From NCBI GenBank assembly GCA_012845835.1, contig JABAKD010000023.1, positions 17,263,934 through 17,327,933 of the forward strand: 64,000 bases of DNA, in the 5' to 3' direction. This stretch comes from Undaria pinnatifida (Eukaryota; Sar; Phaeophyceae; Laminariales; Alariaceae). Shown here piece after piece: positions 11,090 through 22,586 of the stretch. Position 1 is the first letter of the stretch, and every line of letters starts with the position of its first letter. The notes beneath the pieces are model-generated. The model did no database searches, was not told the DNA's origin, and worked only from the letters and a program-made list of their open reading frames with translations. The translations under genes and the position numbers were made by a program.

Positions 11090-12900
11090 TCACACACCGG
11101 CCAATCAGCAATCAGCCGATGGGGGGGAGGTTTCCACACCGTGCGGAGCGATATTGACGGGCGGGATCATTGTTTTCGTCGCCGCGTTGTTGGAGTTGTA
11201 GATGTTCTGAACGATGGCTGACCCGCGGATGGGACCTTATCGTCCCCGGGTACGGCAGGAACTCGACGTTGATCCAAGGGGCAGCGCCCGCAATACGATG
11301 TCTCCATGAGCATGATCAGTGGATCGTGGTGGGGCTTTTACACCGTGCGGGCCAGTATTGACCCCGGGAAGCTCCGTTTTCGTCCGCGGGTTGTCGGGGT
11401 CGTAGGTGCATGATTTCTGACCTGGGGATGGGACCTCATCCTCCCCGGGTGCATCGGGACCACGACGTTGGCTCGAGGCGAAAATACTGTAGCGCGCTGG
11501 CTCTATTAGCCCCAGCCAATCATTAAGCAGTGGATGGGGATGAGGTTTCCACACCGTGCGGGGCGATATCGACCCGGGCGTCACCAGAATCCACCCCGCG
11601 ATGTTGGGTTTGTAGATGTACGGAAGGGTTTCCGACCCAGGGATTGGAATGTATCCTCCCCGGGTGCAGTGGAACCTCGACGTTGGCCCGAGGGGCAGCT
11701 CTTGCAGCACGCTAGCTCTGTGAGCCCGAGCCAATCACCAATCAGTGGATTGGGGTGGGGTTTCGACACCGTACGGAGCGGTATCGGTCCGGAACCCATT
11801 GTTGTTGTTCACGGGTTGTTGGAGTGATGTATGTATGAAAATGTCCTGACCGGGGGATGGGAACGTATCTACCCCAGCTGCGGCCGGACCTAGAAGTTGG
11901 CCGGGCGGGGGCAGCTCTTAGAGCGCCCCGGCTCTATGAACCCCAGCCAATCAGCAATCGGCCGATGGGGGTAGGATATCCGCACCTTGCGGGGCGGTAT
12001 GTGGGGTATGGACCGGGGGGATTACCGTTTTGTCCCCGGTTTGTTGGAGTTGCCGATATATAGAGGGAAATCTGATCCGGGGATGGGGCCCTATCCTCCC
12101 TGGGTGCGGCGGGGCCCCGACGTTGTCCCTAGGGGCACCTCTCGCCCCGCGCGGGCTCGTTGAGCTCCAGGCAATCAGCAATCAGCCTATGGGGTGGTCC
12201 CAGTTTATTCATTGCCGTAACCGTATGACCATAGACCACTATGCCGGGACGGAGCACGTAGGGCGTTCACCAACCAGGCAGACATTGCTTGCACCAAGCG
12301 CGAATCGCTGTGAGGTGTTCGGCGAGTCGCATGAAGGGTGAACTGCATCCTTCCGAGAACCGCTCGTAAGACGGACTTCGGCACCGTGTGCCTACTTTCT
12401 TGCTCATGGATGACAGCGCCAACGAGTTGCTTTGTTTTTTGGTGTGGCCACTCGAGAGACAGCAATGGGTATTACTATGTAACTGCCTCGCGGGTGCCTT
12501 ACTATTTTCACACTACGTGATACAATCATTCCTCTTGTGCGGGGTTAGCTGATTGGGGGTGCAATTTTCACACTGCGCGGGGCGGCATCGACACGGGGGA
12601 TCACTCTTTTCGTCCCCGGGTTGTTGGAGAGGTGTCTATGTGGCAGGCTTCCTGATTCGGGAATGGAAAACTGTCTTCCCCTAGCGCCGCTGGCTCCACG
12701 AGCCACACCCTGTCAGGGATCAGCCGATGGTGTCGGGGTTTCTACACCGTGCGGGGCGGTGTCGATCCGGGGCATTGCCGTTTTCGTCCCCGGTTGGTCG
12801 AAGTTGTAGAGATGGCGAGGGATTCCTGAAATGGGGATGATATTCTATCCTCCCCGCCTGCGGCGGAACCTCTATGGCTGTTTGGCCGGGGTATTCGGGT
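11090..12900 (+). repeat. Degenerate satellite of ~210-bp units
   Basis: At least seven diverged units are recognisable by four ordered landmarks: (C)CAATCA..AATCAGCCGATGGGG, CACACCGTGCGGGGCG, GTTTTCGTCCCCGGGTTGTTGG and GGGATGGGACC..ATCCTCCCCGGG. Unit starts lie near 11100, 11312, 11515, 11730, 11946, 12548 and 12715. The array is interrupted at about 12195-12545 by an unrelated retroelement fragment. Many sham frames cross it. 12900-13255 has no recognisable feature. Confidence 0.85.
12200..12540 (-). mobile_element. Retroelement fragment inserted in the satellite
   Basis: A minus-strand frame (12465-12205) reads VPKSVLRAVLGRMQFTLHA then SRLVQAMSAWLVNALRAPSR. The pattern is like the post-polymerase region of DIRS-type or related RTs (L-x2-LGR-x-QF). 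A second copy lies at 62570-62830 on the + strand with the same residues (VPKSVLRAVLGRMQFTLHATRR). The exact element family is uncertain. The flanking satellite units resume on both sides, so it is an insertion. Confidence 0.55.
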
Positions 12901-13254
12901 TCAGCACTAACATTCTAGACAAGAGCCAACGACGTATGGAAGGAATGTGATAGGTCAATCATCGGCCAGAGTCGACAGTCAAATTAGTACTTCAGCAGCA
13001 AGGCTGGCTTGATCGCTGCGCGGGCTGCCTCGGGATTGTCGGCAATGCTCAGCACGCCACAGCCACGGCTCGGCGCGGCACGAGACCTCGGTTTCTTCTG
13101 GTTGTGCCGCGTATCCTCCCTACCGGTACAGTAAGACGGGGCTGAAGCGTTCTGAGTTGGGAGACCATGATTACAAACAGACAGACATACAAGCGTGTTT
13201 TCTGTAGTACGTAATAGGGATGTAATGAGGGTTATTTACGGTGCGGTTTTTCCT

Positions 13255-13575
13255 ATGGGTTCATAACCGCACCGAACCGCACCGTTGGATTTTTGCCCTC
13301 TTCAAAACCGAACCGCAGCGCACCGTCGGATTCCTGACTTCTGAAAACCGCCCCGAACCGCCCCGTCGGACACATGGAAACACAGAACCGCACCGTAGCA
13401 TTGACGACTTTTGAAAACCGCACCGAACCGCACCGTAGGATTTATAATATCGGAAAACCGCACCGAACCGCACCGTAAGATTCCCGATTTCTTAAATCCG
13501 CACCCAACCGCACGGTAGGAATGCCATCGAAACCGCACCGCACCGTGTGCATCAAGCCGAAAAACCGTTAGGCCG
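13255..13575 (+). repeat. ACCGCACCGA minisatellite, array 1
   Basis: About six units of 50-60 bases share the core ACCGCACCGAACCGCACCGT followed by (A/C)GGATT and a variable spacer. A GC-rich palindromic tail with AACCGC/GCGGTT alternations follows to about 13680. The same unit makes a second array at 33455-33790. 13680-13869 is AT-rich and featureless. Confidence 0.9.
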
Positions 13576-13869
13576 GTTATTTAACGGTGCGGTTAACTTG
13601 AAACCGTAGAAAACCCGCGGTTCTAGCGGCCGTGGAACGGTCACAGTTTCGCACGGTTTACGACGTTTTCGGCACCGTTTCGTGTCAAAAATAAAAAGTG
13701 TCACCGCTAGCTTGATTGATCTAATGGTATTTCATTTTTTAAATACTCGTATTGCATTATTATTGATGCATGTAAAAGTATGAAAGTTACTATTTATTAC
13801 TATATATCTTTATATTGATACACTCGGAGTGGTTATTGTATTATTATTTACCTGGTATTATTTATGAGA

Positions 13870-14144
13870 AATATTACTAGGAATCGGGAACCGATACGAA
13901 TGATATGTTGTTTGCTGTTCATAGAGAGAATTCGGCGTTATGGTTCATAGTTTTTGTGGTGGAGTACGTACGTAACTTGCTTTGACAGCAGCAGCTGGCT
14001 TTGTTTGGTTGATCGTGCTCGTGGGGATATCAAGTGGATACCGCACGGGACGGTGCTGGCAGACTGGTAGAACACGCGAACAGACAGAGCTGTTTATTAC
14101 AATTGGACAGCGGTCGCTCACTGGACCAGATAATTCGTGATTTC
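13870..14144 (+). repeat. Direct repeat A, copy 1 (possible A1 of a YR retroelement)
   Basis: The 275-bp block runs from AATATTACTAGGAATCGGG to AATTCGTGATTTC. It is nearly identical, and equal in length, to 31731-32006. The second copy lies between two further direct repeats just downstream of a tyrosine-recombinase pseudogene. That is the arrangement expected for split direct repeats of Ngaro/PAT-like elements (A1 - ORFs - B1 A2 B2). Confidence 0.6.
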
Positions 14145-14325
14145 GTGATTCTCGAGTTTATCGCTAGACGGCGAATCGGGGAACTAGCGAGAGCAAAAAG
14201 CAGCATCGAAGGCGAAGCGCTTCATACGAGGTACAGGAAGCGAGCGCGGAAGCGTCGACAACGGGCCTCGCCTTGACCTGTACGATATTACGTGCGGATA
14301 CGGGTTGTTATTCGTCTCCTCAATC

Positions 14326-14735
14326 CCCGATACTGGTGGGCCGAGAGCAAGTGTGTGCGTCTGGAAACGGTTCGAGCGAGTTGTGCTGGTTGTGCAAAAA
14401 CAGAAACAAAAGCGGGGAAATAGCAACAAATTCGACATACTGATCAAGCACATGAGCATCACAGATCGCGGCAACGAGGTATCATCGGACTCTCGCCCCG
14501 ATCGAGGCAGAGATACGATGATGCCCGTGACTGGTGGGCTGAGAGCGTGTGTGTGCGTTTTGGAAACGGTTCAAGCGAGTTGTGTTGCATGTGCAAAAAC
14601 AAACAAGACCAAAAGCGGGGAAATAGCAACAAATTCATCATAATGATCAAGCACATGCGCATCACAGGTCGCGGCCACAAGATATCACCGGACTCTCCCC
14701 CCGATCGAGGCAGAGATACGATGATGCTCGTAATC
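14326..14735 (+). repeat. ~205-bp tandem duplication
   Basis: Two units (about 14326-14529 and 14530-14735) share ACTGGTGGGC(C/T)GAGAGC, GGGGAAATAGCAACAAATTC, ATCAAGCACATG and CCCCGATCGAGGCAGAGATA. They differ at scattered positions and small indels. The unit encodes no recognised protein. Confidence 0.85.
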
Positions 14736-14900
14736 GTGAAAGGGATCGTGTCTGGTCGTACTCTCGGCGGTCTGGGCGTGGGTACACAACAATATTTCGA
14801 GTAGATATGGCATATCGTATCACATTGTTGCAGTTCATCAGGTGAAGAACATTTTTTTTTTTTATGCCAGAATTTTTTTCGTTTATATCGTACATAGTGC

Positions 14901-15028
14901 GTTTGACCACAAGGACCCGCAGAAAAATGCGTTGGATTACTGTTGGTTGAAACGTACGTGGTCTGTTTAAACACAAGGACCCGCAGTCAAACGCGTTGGA
15001 TTACTGTTGGTGGAAACGTCGGCGATAT
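14901..15028 (+). repeat. 64-bp tandem duplication
   Basis: Two adjacent copies share ACACAAGGACCCGCAG (CCACAAGG.. in the first) and GCGTTGGATTACTGTTGGT. They start at 14901 and 14965. Confidence 0.8.
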
Positions 15029-15159
15029 TATCGCAATTCGATCTCATGTAGCAGTAAGGAAAAAAGTTACAGCAGCAGGCGGTTGGTGTTTTAACTGCTT
15101 CACGTCGCGTTGGGCGCAGACTAATTACTATATTCTGTAACTTGACCACCAAAATCCGC

Positions 15160-16050
15160 TCCACATTACTGCTGTTGGGTGAGTCGTGATATCATACTGG
15201 TGTTGGGTGAGTCGTGATGCCATACTATACCTATTATTGCAATGGAGATCATACGTTGCGGCAAGGCGTCGCCAAAACATTGCACGTGTAAGATATCGCT
15301 ATCACCAGCCACTGAAAAATTCTTGCTGGTAACTACCGCGCTTTCGCGGTGGGGTGCGGATTTAATTTTCAGATCGACGTGTACGTTCACGATATATATA
15401 TATTATGTGGCTTTATGAACGAGTGATTCCCCATGCGAACTGCTGGGTGAGAGATAATCTTCACAACCAAAACGATCGTACGTGCACGATATACATATAT
15501 TCTGTGGCATAATGAGCGAGTGATTCCCCATGCGGACTGCTGGGTGCGATATCATCTTCACAGCCAAAACGATAGACTCGAGGGGTCTTGAGCGCGAAGA
15601 CAAGTATATATTATGGCAATATGAATGAGTGACTTCCCACCTGCATGGTTGGGTGAGAGAACCCTTCACAAACAAACGCTCGAGAGGTCTTGAGCGTGGA
15701 TACTTGTAGATAGTCAACAGCAAGGGCAGAAATTGCGTCTTGTTGAGTGAAATGTCAACTGAATATTGCTTCACGTCACGTTGGGCGCAGACTAATTCAT
15801 ATACTCTGTAACTTGACGACAAAATCCGCTCCACATCACTGCTGTTGGGTGAGTCGTGGTATCATGCTATACATATCAGTGCGATGGAGTTCATACGTTG
15901 CGGCAAGGCGTCGAACAAAAACAGAAAACATTGCACGTGTAAGATATCGCTCATCCCCAGCAACTGAAAGTTCTTGCTGGGACCTATCGCGCTTTCGCGG
16001 TGGGGTGCAGATTGAAATTTCAGGTCGACGTGTACGTGCACGATATATAT
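15160..16050 (+). repeat. Repeat family R, copy 1 (with internal half-copy)
   Basis: The part from about 15490 to 16048 matches 17627-18203 almost base for base. Landmarks include GAGTGATTCCCCATGCGGAC, GGGTCTTGAGCGCGAAGAC, GTGGATACTTGTAG, GGCGCAGACTAATTCATATA and GCGCTTTCGCGGTGGGGTGC. 15160-15420 is a partial extra copy of its 3' half. Shorter pieces recur at 24680-24790 and 27690-27830, all in the same orientation. No conserved protein frame is seen. It is probably the terminal repeat of a mobile element whose body is not recognised. Confidence 0.75.
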
Positions 16051-16245
16051 AATATATACCAGGGGGGCTTCGCTGCGGCGCGCCTACGGCTCCGCGCATG
16101 CCCGTTATGGCAGAACTAGGTGCGATGTTAGGAAAGCGGAGGTAGCACAATACGAGCGACTGTGATGCCAAGGGGTGCAACTTAAAGAGTGAAGCAGTGC
16201 GGGCACGGGCGTGATGAAAAAAGAAGCGGAGATGTTAAAGGCGAC

Positions 16246-16770
16246 TTGATTTTTGTATGGGGGGTCTGACATTACTTGAATTTGTACGGGGGGTCTAAAA
16301 TGACTGATTTTTGTATAGTGAGTTGGCAATGGCCTGCTTTTTGTTTAGTGGGTCTGGAAATGACTTGGTTTTTGTTAGAGGGGTCTGAAATTACTTAAAA
16401 TTGTATGGGGGGTCTAAAATGACTTGATTTTTGTATGGTGGATTTGAAATGGCTTGAAATTGTATCGGGGGTCTAAAGTGACTTGGTTTTTGTATTGTGG
16501 TTCTGAAATGACTTGAAGTTGTATGGGAGGTCTGAAATGACTTGAAATTGTATGGTGGGTCTGAAATGACTTGATTTTTGTCATGGGGGTCTGAAATGTC
16601 TTGATTTTTGTATGGGGTTCTGAAGTGACTTGGTTTTTGTATAGTGGGCTGGAAATGACTTGAAATTGTATAGTGAGTCTGAAATGACTTGGTTTTTGTA
16701 TGGCGGGTCTGAAATGACTTGAATTTGTATCGGGACGTAAAATAACTCCATTTTTGTGAAGTGGGTCTAA
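16246..16770 (+). repeat. ~32-bp tandem array (TTTGTATGG-GGGTCTGAAATGACTTG)
   Basis: About sixteen units alternate two versions of a short core: ACTTGATTTTTGTATGG and ACTTGAAATTGTATGG, each followed by GGGTCTGAAATG. Unit variation is moderate. Long minus-strand frames rich in HFRP/KPSHF are by-products. 16800-17380 is (TACG)-rich sequence with no gene. Confidence 0.9.
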
Positions 16771-17626
16771 CATCGGGCGGCGTCAGCCGCAAACACCTTG
16801 TACTCGTACGTATTCGATTTGTATTTGCAGCAGTACCGCGAGTGTATTGAAAACACTACTACCGGTATACTATGTGCTCGTACGAATGCGACGGACGGCA
16901 ACAACACATATCAGTATATACCACGTGATACTATGCGACGTGTACGTACGTACTTACCACAGATAACATTGATACGGGTACCTACTGCTGTGAATGTACT
17001 GCTGCGGTGCTGGTGCGCCTCGCAAGAAAACGTCTCGACATGCTCCTGAGGAAAACACGCAGTAATTCGTTTGTGGATCGCAAGCTACAAAGCATTTAGC
17101 ATACGATATGATACGAACAGAAACAACACACCGAACAGCAGTATCATACTGCTGAATACCACGCACGTGTATGAATGCTAAACAGAGATCATCGTATATG
17201 ATACTCTGTTACTGCTTGCTGTGGTACTCGTACTCATATATGTACGTGTCTGTCAGCCAAGTATCGGCAGTAAAAGGAACCGGTATATAAATCCGGGTTT
17301 GTTGTCTACATGAAAAAACGGAATCTTGAATAGTGCCTTCTGCGTGTATCATAGAAACAAAAAACATGTGACTAAAAGGGCATGGAATCCTGGAAAAATC
17401 GAAGCCCCGTGAGAGATGAGCTGGGCACGTCCGAGGCCGCCCTTGGCAGAGTAGGCAGAGCAGGGGTCTGCGAGCACGATGAGGGAGTTGCGTGCCGTCG
17501 GGTGGACCTCATCGCCAGTTATCGCGAAAAGGGCAAAAATCTACGTCTAAGAAAAGCTGAGGAGCTCTCACAGGCAAGCGCCAACAATATCCTACATGTA
17601 TTTATGTAATTTTATTATGTGGCATA

Positions 17627-18203
17627 ATGAACGAGTGATTTCCCATGCGGACTGCTGGGTGAGAGATAATCTCCACAGCCAAAACGATAGACTCGAGGGG
17701 TCTTGAGCGCGAAGACAAGTATATATTATGGCAATATGAATGAGTGACTTCCCACCTGCATGGTTGGGTGAGAGAACCCTTCACAAACAAACGCTCAAGA
17801 GGTCTTGAGCGTGGATACTTGTAGGTAGTCAACGGCAAGGGCAGAAATTGCGTCTTGGTGGGTGAAATGTCAACTGAATATTGCTTCACGTCACGTTGGG
17901 CGCAGACTAATTCATATACTCTGTAACTTGACGACAAAATCCGCTCCACATCACTGCTGTTGGGTGAGTCGTGATATCATACTGCTGTTGGGTGAGTCGT
18001 GATTTCATACTATACCTGGTACATATTAGTGCAATGGAGTTCATACGTTGCGGCAAGGCGTCGAACAAAAGCAGAAAACATTGCACGTGTAAGATATCGC
18101 TCATCCCCAGCAACTGAAAGTTCTTGCTGGGACCTATCGCGCTTTCGTGGTGGGGTGCAGATTAAAACTTCAGGTCGGTGTGTACGTGCACGATATATAT
18201 AAA
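17627..18203 (+). repeat. Repeat family R, copy 2
   Basis: A near-identical direct copy of 15490-16048. It ends in CACGATATATATAAA immediately beside the outer edge of the left inverted-repeat arm (18211), so the foldback structure sits in a TATATA stretch of a family R element. The right outer edge of the foldback is likewise followed by family R sequence (27690-27830) in the same direction. Confidence 0.8.
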
Positions 18204-18542
18204 CTTAGTTACCTAGTCCTCGACCCCCTCGGAGGTCTCGCTCGGCATATCCTCCCCCCTCTCAGCCCTTCTCAGCCCGTAATTATTGCCGAAAAGAAAA
18301 TTAGTTGCTGGGGAAAAGAACCGTTCCGAAATTCCTTGCCTTCCTTGCGTGCCCTATAATTCTTAGCTCTCATTCTCTGATCTTTTTCCTGCTTTCTCTC
18401 TGATATTTTTATTTCGCTCTTTCAGCAACTTCTTTTTTGTATTTTTATTTGAAGTTGGCCAATTGCTGGCTGTTGAGAGGGAATTGCCGTTGACGGCTGC
18501 AAACAATTTGAATTTGAAATTTGCCGGATCGGCAATAACAAT

Positions 18543-18945
18543 TTGAAGTTGAAATTTGCGAAGCGGACCAAAGCTAGTGCGGGAGGAGGCTCCGCCAACA
18601 GTGGGGGTGGTGGAGGTTCAGGATCAAGCGTGTGGACGCTGGTCGGGCAAGATCGGGACTCAGCTTCTTCTGGCAATCCTGATTGGCCGTGCCCGAGCAA
18701 GGGTTGTGACGGCTTCCTCATCGCACGAAATAGAAAAAACAGCAGTTCCCAGTACACTGTCTGCGACACCGGCAGTGAGTGACGACCCTTCCACGTGCCA
18801 AGCTTTTCATAACCTTAACAAGAAGCGCTGGGGAAGCGGCGACAACCCTCGTGTATGTGACTGGTGTGACGCGGGCACCTGTGATTCACCTTCGATCGGC
18901 GTCCCTAACGAAGGAGCTGAGAGCTTGACGAAACGTGAGTTTCAT
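18543..18945 (+). pseudogene. Zinc-finger gene exon in the left arm
   Basis: The frame starts MKLKFAKRTKASAGGGSANS, runs through a Gly-rich linker and then a Trp-Cys pattern: NPDWPCPSKGCDGFL ... QYTVCDTC-like. The spacing (W-x-C-x4-C ... C-x2-C) resembles RanBP2-type zinc fingers. A second Cys pair, CDWCDAGTCDSP, follows. In this arm the frame breaks at CDTGS by one extra base relative to the right arm. The right arm instead has an extra A about 25 bases earlier. The exon ends near ESLTK|GTGAGT. Function unknown; nucleic acid or protein binding is only a guess. Confidence 0.5.
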
Positions 18946-19244
18946 TTCTTCGTGTTGTTGGAATGTGATGTTTGCTGTCAGCTACTATACTACTGATGCT
19001 GAGAGTTTGTTCCCGTTGTCAGTGTGTTCAGCGCCGTGCGACATAGGTAAGACACTAGATGTCAACACCCTGTATTTTCGGTAGTGCTGCGTTGAGTGTT
19101 GGCTGAGTGTGCTGCAAGTTGTGCGCAATAGACTATGTGGTTTTGGGTGTTGGTGAACTCAAGCGAATCCTGTTTCCAATAATGATGCACATTGAAATTT
19201 ACATTGTTTGACCTTGTGTGCCTGTCTGCAACGTTTGCTGTAGC

Positions 19245-19370
19245 ATGTGTGTGCTACACCAGCGTGGTCGAACTACTACACGTTGTGGAAGCTGTGCTTG
19301 GGGACGCGTAGCCTGAACAAACTCAAGTTCGCCTTGGTGGTCACGGAGGGCAGTCCCGTCGTCGGGGTAA
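19245..19370 (+). pseudogene. Possible exon in the left arm (NKLKFALVVTEGSPVVG)
   Basis: The frame PAWSNYYTLWKLCLGTRSLN then KLKFALVVTEGSPVVG ends at a GTAAGC donor. The last part is echoed at 20840-20890 (KLKLTWVVLESSPVIG), and the nucleotide core GGCAGTCCCGTCATCGG recurs at about 19465, 19548 and 19690. So part of an exon has been tandemly copied. The right arm lacks the first copy. No family is recognised. Confidence 0.35.
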
Positions 19371-19785
19371 GCATTACTAGTTGTCTACGCAGTGACGCTG
19401 CGTGCTGTGATTTCTTTTTCATGTGTACAACCAAACACACTTTTTGTGTGTACGAGTACGTGTACGGGGCAGTCCCGTCATCGGATTGTAAGCGGGGGTT
19501 GTACAACGTACAACCAAACACACTTCATGTATGTACGACTACGAGTACGGGGCAGTCCCGTCATCGGGGTAAGCGGGGGTTGAACAAGTGGTCCATGCAG
19601 TGACGCTTTGTGCTGTGATATAAACACACGTTTTGGATGTACGACTACGACTACGTGGTATCTATACATGTAAGACGCAATGAAAACGGGCAAGTCCCAT
19701 CACGGGGGTCAGCCAGGGTTGTAAAAATGGTCCATGCAGTGATAAATAACACAGCAGCATGATACCATCAGCACCAGTCGCAGTA

Positions 19786-20806
19786 CAGTCGACCCCGCTT
19801 TAAGGACACACCGCGTTTTTTTTTGGGGAGTGTCTTTAACGCGGGGAAGTGTCTTTAGGATTCCGGGGCCACTAACTCACCGTCCCCGGGGCCAATGGAG
19901 GTGTAACATATGTCAAAATACGCGCATTTGAAGCAGGAATGCGACCACGAAACTGTGTTGCTTAAAAACTACAACACGTGATTTGAAAGGCCGCAACACT
20001 ACTGCTGTAGTACACTCCAATACTTTGCACATTTTGAATTTCCCTCCACCACCGAAACGCGGGAAGGAGTGCAGCACGACCTATTGTAATGTGTACGGCA
20101 GTGCGCTGTTGTTGTTGCAGGCTCTTGCTGTAATGTGTACGGCAGTGCGCTGGTGTTGTTGCAGGCTTTTCTTATTGTCAAGGAGTTATCCTCACGGTGA
20201 ACATCATGCCCGAGATATCGCGAACACATCTGAGACACATCAGTTCGTTGGAACTAGCTCTGATACGATACATGCAAGTTACCTGCCACATAGGGACCAA
20301 ACAAACCCAGTCGACCCCTTAGAAGGACACTAGGAAACGGTCGGTAGCGCAGACCACAACATACAAAAAAATCGGGCAAATACACCGAAAAGAGGACACC
20401 GTTCTTCCCCAAAGGTCAACACGAAGCAAAAACTAGAAACAAAAATACCACAATTTAACTCCATGAGAAAGGCAAAAATCCCGAACTTTGACTGCCTGAC
20501 ACGAGTTGAGACTTTGACTGGCACGTGGGTTCGCCACATGGCTTCAAGCCGGCAGCTGACGACCCGCCAGCAGATGGGAGGAATCTCTCCATACCCACAC
20601 GCGGTAGTGCGGGCTGCAGCAGACCGCTGTCGATGTTATACAGCAGTGTGCTGCCCCAGCAAAAAAAATTGGGGGGGGGGCGCAAAGTGGAAAAGGTACC
20701 CCCCCCTTATTATTGTACATCTGCGGGGCACCATGTTCTGGGAAAAAAATGTGTCTTTATAGCGGGGAGTTTCTTAAAAAGAGTGTCTTTAAAGCGGGGA
20801 CGACTG
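19786..20806 (+). mobile_element. pogo/Tc1-like non-autonomous transposon, 1021 bp
   Basis: Terminal inverted repeats are CAGTCGACCCCGCTTTAAGG on the left and, read inward on the other strand, CAGTCGTCCCCGCTTTAAAG, with 22 of 24 bases matching. The element is flanked by TA on both sides (19784-19785 and 20807-20808). The corresponding position in the opposite arm (about 26489-26490) is an intact single TA: GTCGCAG-TA-CACACTGG. This proves an insertion with TA target duplication. A subterminal second copy of the GTGTCTTTAA.GCGGGG motif lies at each end. No transposase frame is present, so it depends on an enzyme in trans. Confidence 0.92.
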
Positions 20807-21489
20807 TACACACTGGAGGTTGATATATAGAATTAAACAGAAGCTGAAATTAACCTGGGTGGTGCTGGAGAGCAGTCCCGTGATTGGGGTCAGCGAGTTG
20901 TTCATGTAGTGACCCGGTGTACTACTACTGTTACTCATTTTTCGTACAACCACATAAACTCTTTGTATTAACGTGTACAAGTAGGGTGCGCAACCTCTTC
21001 AGGAATCGCAGTACACGTCGGTCGTAATAGTATTGATAGCAGCAGTAATAGAGTAGTACGGAACAATAAGACACCTCCCAATAAAAACTCACTCATATAG
21101 TGTATTACGAGTACCAACAACGCAGCTTGCAAAGATGAGTATTGACCTGAAATTCGTCAAACTCACGGCTGACGTCCTTGAAAATTGGTTATATAATATA
21201 TACAGCAGGTACTGACTCTTACCCTTCGTTGTCGGTATTCCGCCGGTAGTCCTTATATAGCAGTATACCGGGGCTCACGCTTACCAGTTGCGACTGTGAA
21301 TCCCGTTCGTTCCTGTCCCAGTTGTGGTTTCATAGGTGTTAGCAACGCTGTGGTACAAGGCAGGGCTTTGCCCATAAACGACCGCTTTTTTTACATCAGT
21401 GTTAAATTGTACGACTTCCTTTCAAACTTTGGAAACCGACGACAGCTACGTGGCCTTACTATTTTGAACATTCACTGAACGCTAGGTAT

Positions 21490-22070
21490 TCCCATCCGTT
21501 GTTGTCGTTTGCAGAAGCCCTGCGAAGCAGTCGCCGAGGGCCGCCAAATCGGCGAGGACATAGTGCACCGGCGACATCAAGGTCGATGACCTCCTGAAGA
21601 AGGCAGGCTACCACTTGCTCGATATACATCCCGCATTCCATTCCCACGGTGCCAAGAGGGCGTTCGACATCGAGGTACGTTCTACTCTTATCTTGCCTCC
21701 TGTGTGTCACGAGTCGAGACATCCATTTCTCCTGCTCAAGACTAAGGGATAGCGTGCGGATATAGTCTATGAAGTGCGGCTCTTCTTCCAAGTACCAAGA
21801 GCAAGTACAACAATACCACAACAATTACTAACAACGAAAGAAGGAGCTCCAATAGTTTGGATAGTTACGACGTCTGCTGGAGAGAAGTACGAATACTTTT
21901 TTACACATACTTATCGACGTCCTCCCGCTATGCTTCAACGTTTGTGGACAGATTCACAAGATCATCGACAAAAAACAAGAGTGCAAGGTGCTGGGTACCT
22001 CCGCTGAGGAGGAGTCCAAGCAAGCCTGCATGCTCCTTCGGAAGCAATGTTGACAGCACATTCTTTATAG
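21490..22070 (+). pseudogene. Left-arm copy of the captured gene's 3' exons
   Basis: It matches the right-arm exons at 25368-25922. Here the first exon has lost about eight bases after GEDI, putting the frame into stops. The downstream exon encodes the Lys/Glu-rich tail and ends with codons for SFGSNV in another frame. This copy is less intact than the right-arm copy. Confidence 0.5.
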
Positions 22071-22586
22071 AACGTTAAGTTGTGGTTTCTATATACCAGC
22101 ATCGTTTTTTGAGCACTATGCCTAAATGCATGCTCTTCGTCCTTCGGAATACAAATGTGCTTCACATGTTTGCGGTGTGTGCGTTCAAGTTCCTGCTTCC
22201 AGCATGTTTTTTTTGGCACTGCGCTCCTTTACATCTTAAGTTGTAGTTTTCCTGTCTCTATCCTTGACAAGCGCGTGCCTGGTGTTTATGCACTGCGATA
22301 ATTTATTATTGATGATCGACTTAGAGAGAGCTACTAATAAGTGTACAGGTGCTACCTGAGAGGTGGAAGGATATGCCAAGCAAGTCCTCCGACGTGCCCA
22401 TCATGGACTGGGCGAATGGATGATAATAACAAACTCATAATCATAATCGTCTCCATCGTTTACCGTTGTACTGTATATGGACCTCTTGGCATTTTCAAGT
22501 CGCCAGTTGCGCCATTTGTGCTTCTTTTCCGCCTTTCTACTGAATGTCCATTCCTCCTTCCGCGAGCGAAGCCCTTGTAATATATA

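Larger units (their letters stand above)
18211..22586 (+). repeat. Left arm of a long inverted repeat
   Basis: This 4.4-kb arm is the reverse complement of 24795-27680. Outer junction: ACCTAGTCCTCGACC here against GGTC..AGGTCTAGGT at 27680. Inner junction: CGAGCGAAGCCCTTGTA here against TACAAGGGCTTCGCTCG at about 24803. The left arm is longer because of a 1021-bp transposon (19786-20806) and about 400 extra bases at 18960-19390. The arms carry a decayed zinc-finger gene. Such a structure is typical of a foldback element or an inverted segmental duplication. Confidence 0.9.

Noticed and set aside
16246-16770. CRISPR-like regular repeats
   Set aside because: Units are contiguous variants of one sequence without unique spacers, and the window is eukaryotic; it is a minisatellite.
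16391-16792. 133-codon repetitive minus-strand frame (HFRP/KPSHF)
   Set aside because: It is the translation of the ~32-bp tandem array; unit length variation breaks any constant protein period.
17382-17609. 75-codon + strand frame MESWKNRSPVRDELG
   Set aside because: Charged and gene-like in composition but isolated, short, and flanked by repeats; no homology or splice evidence, so not called.
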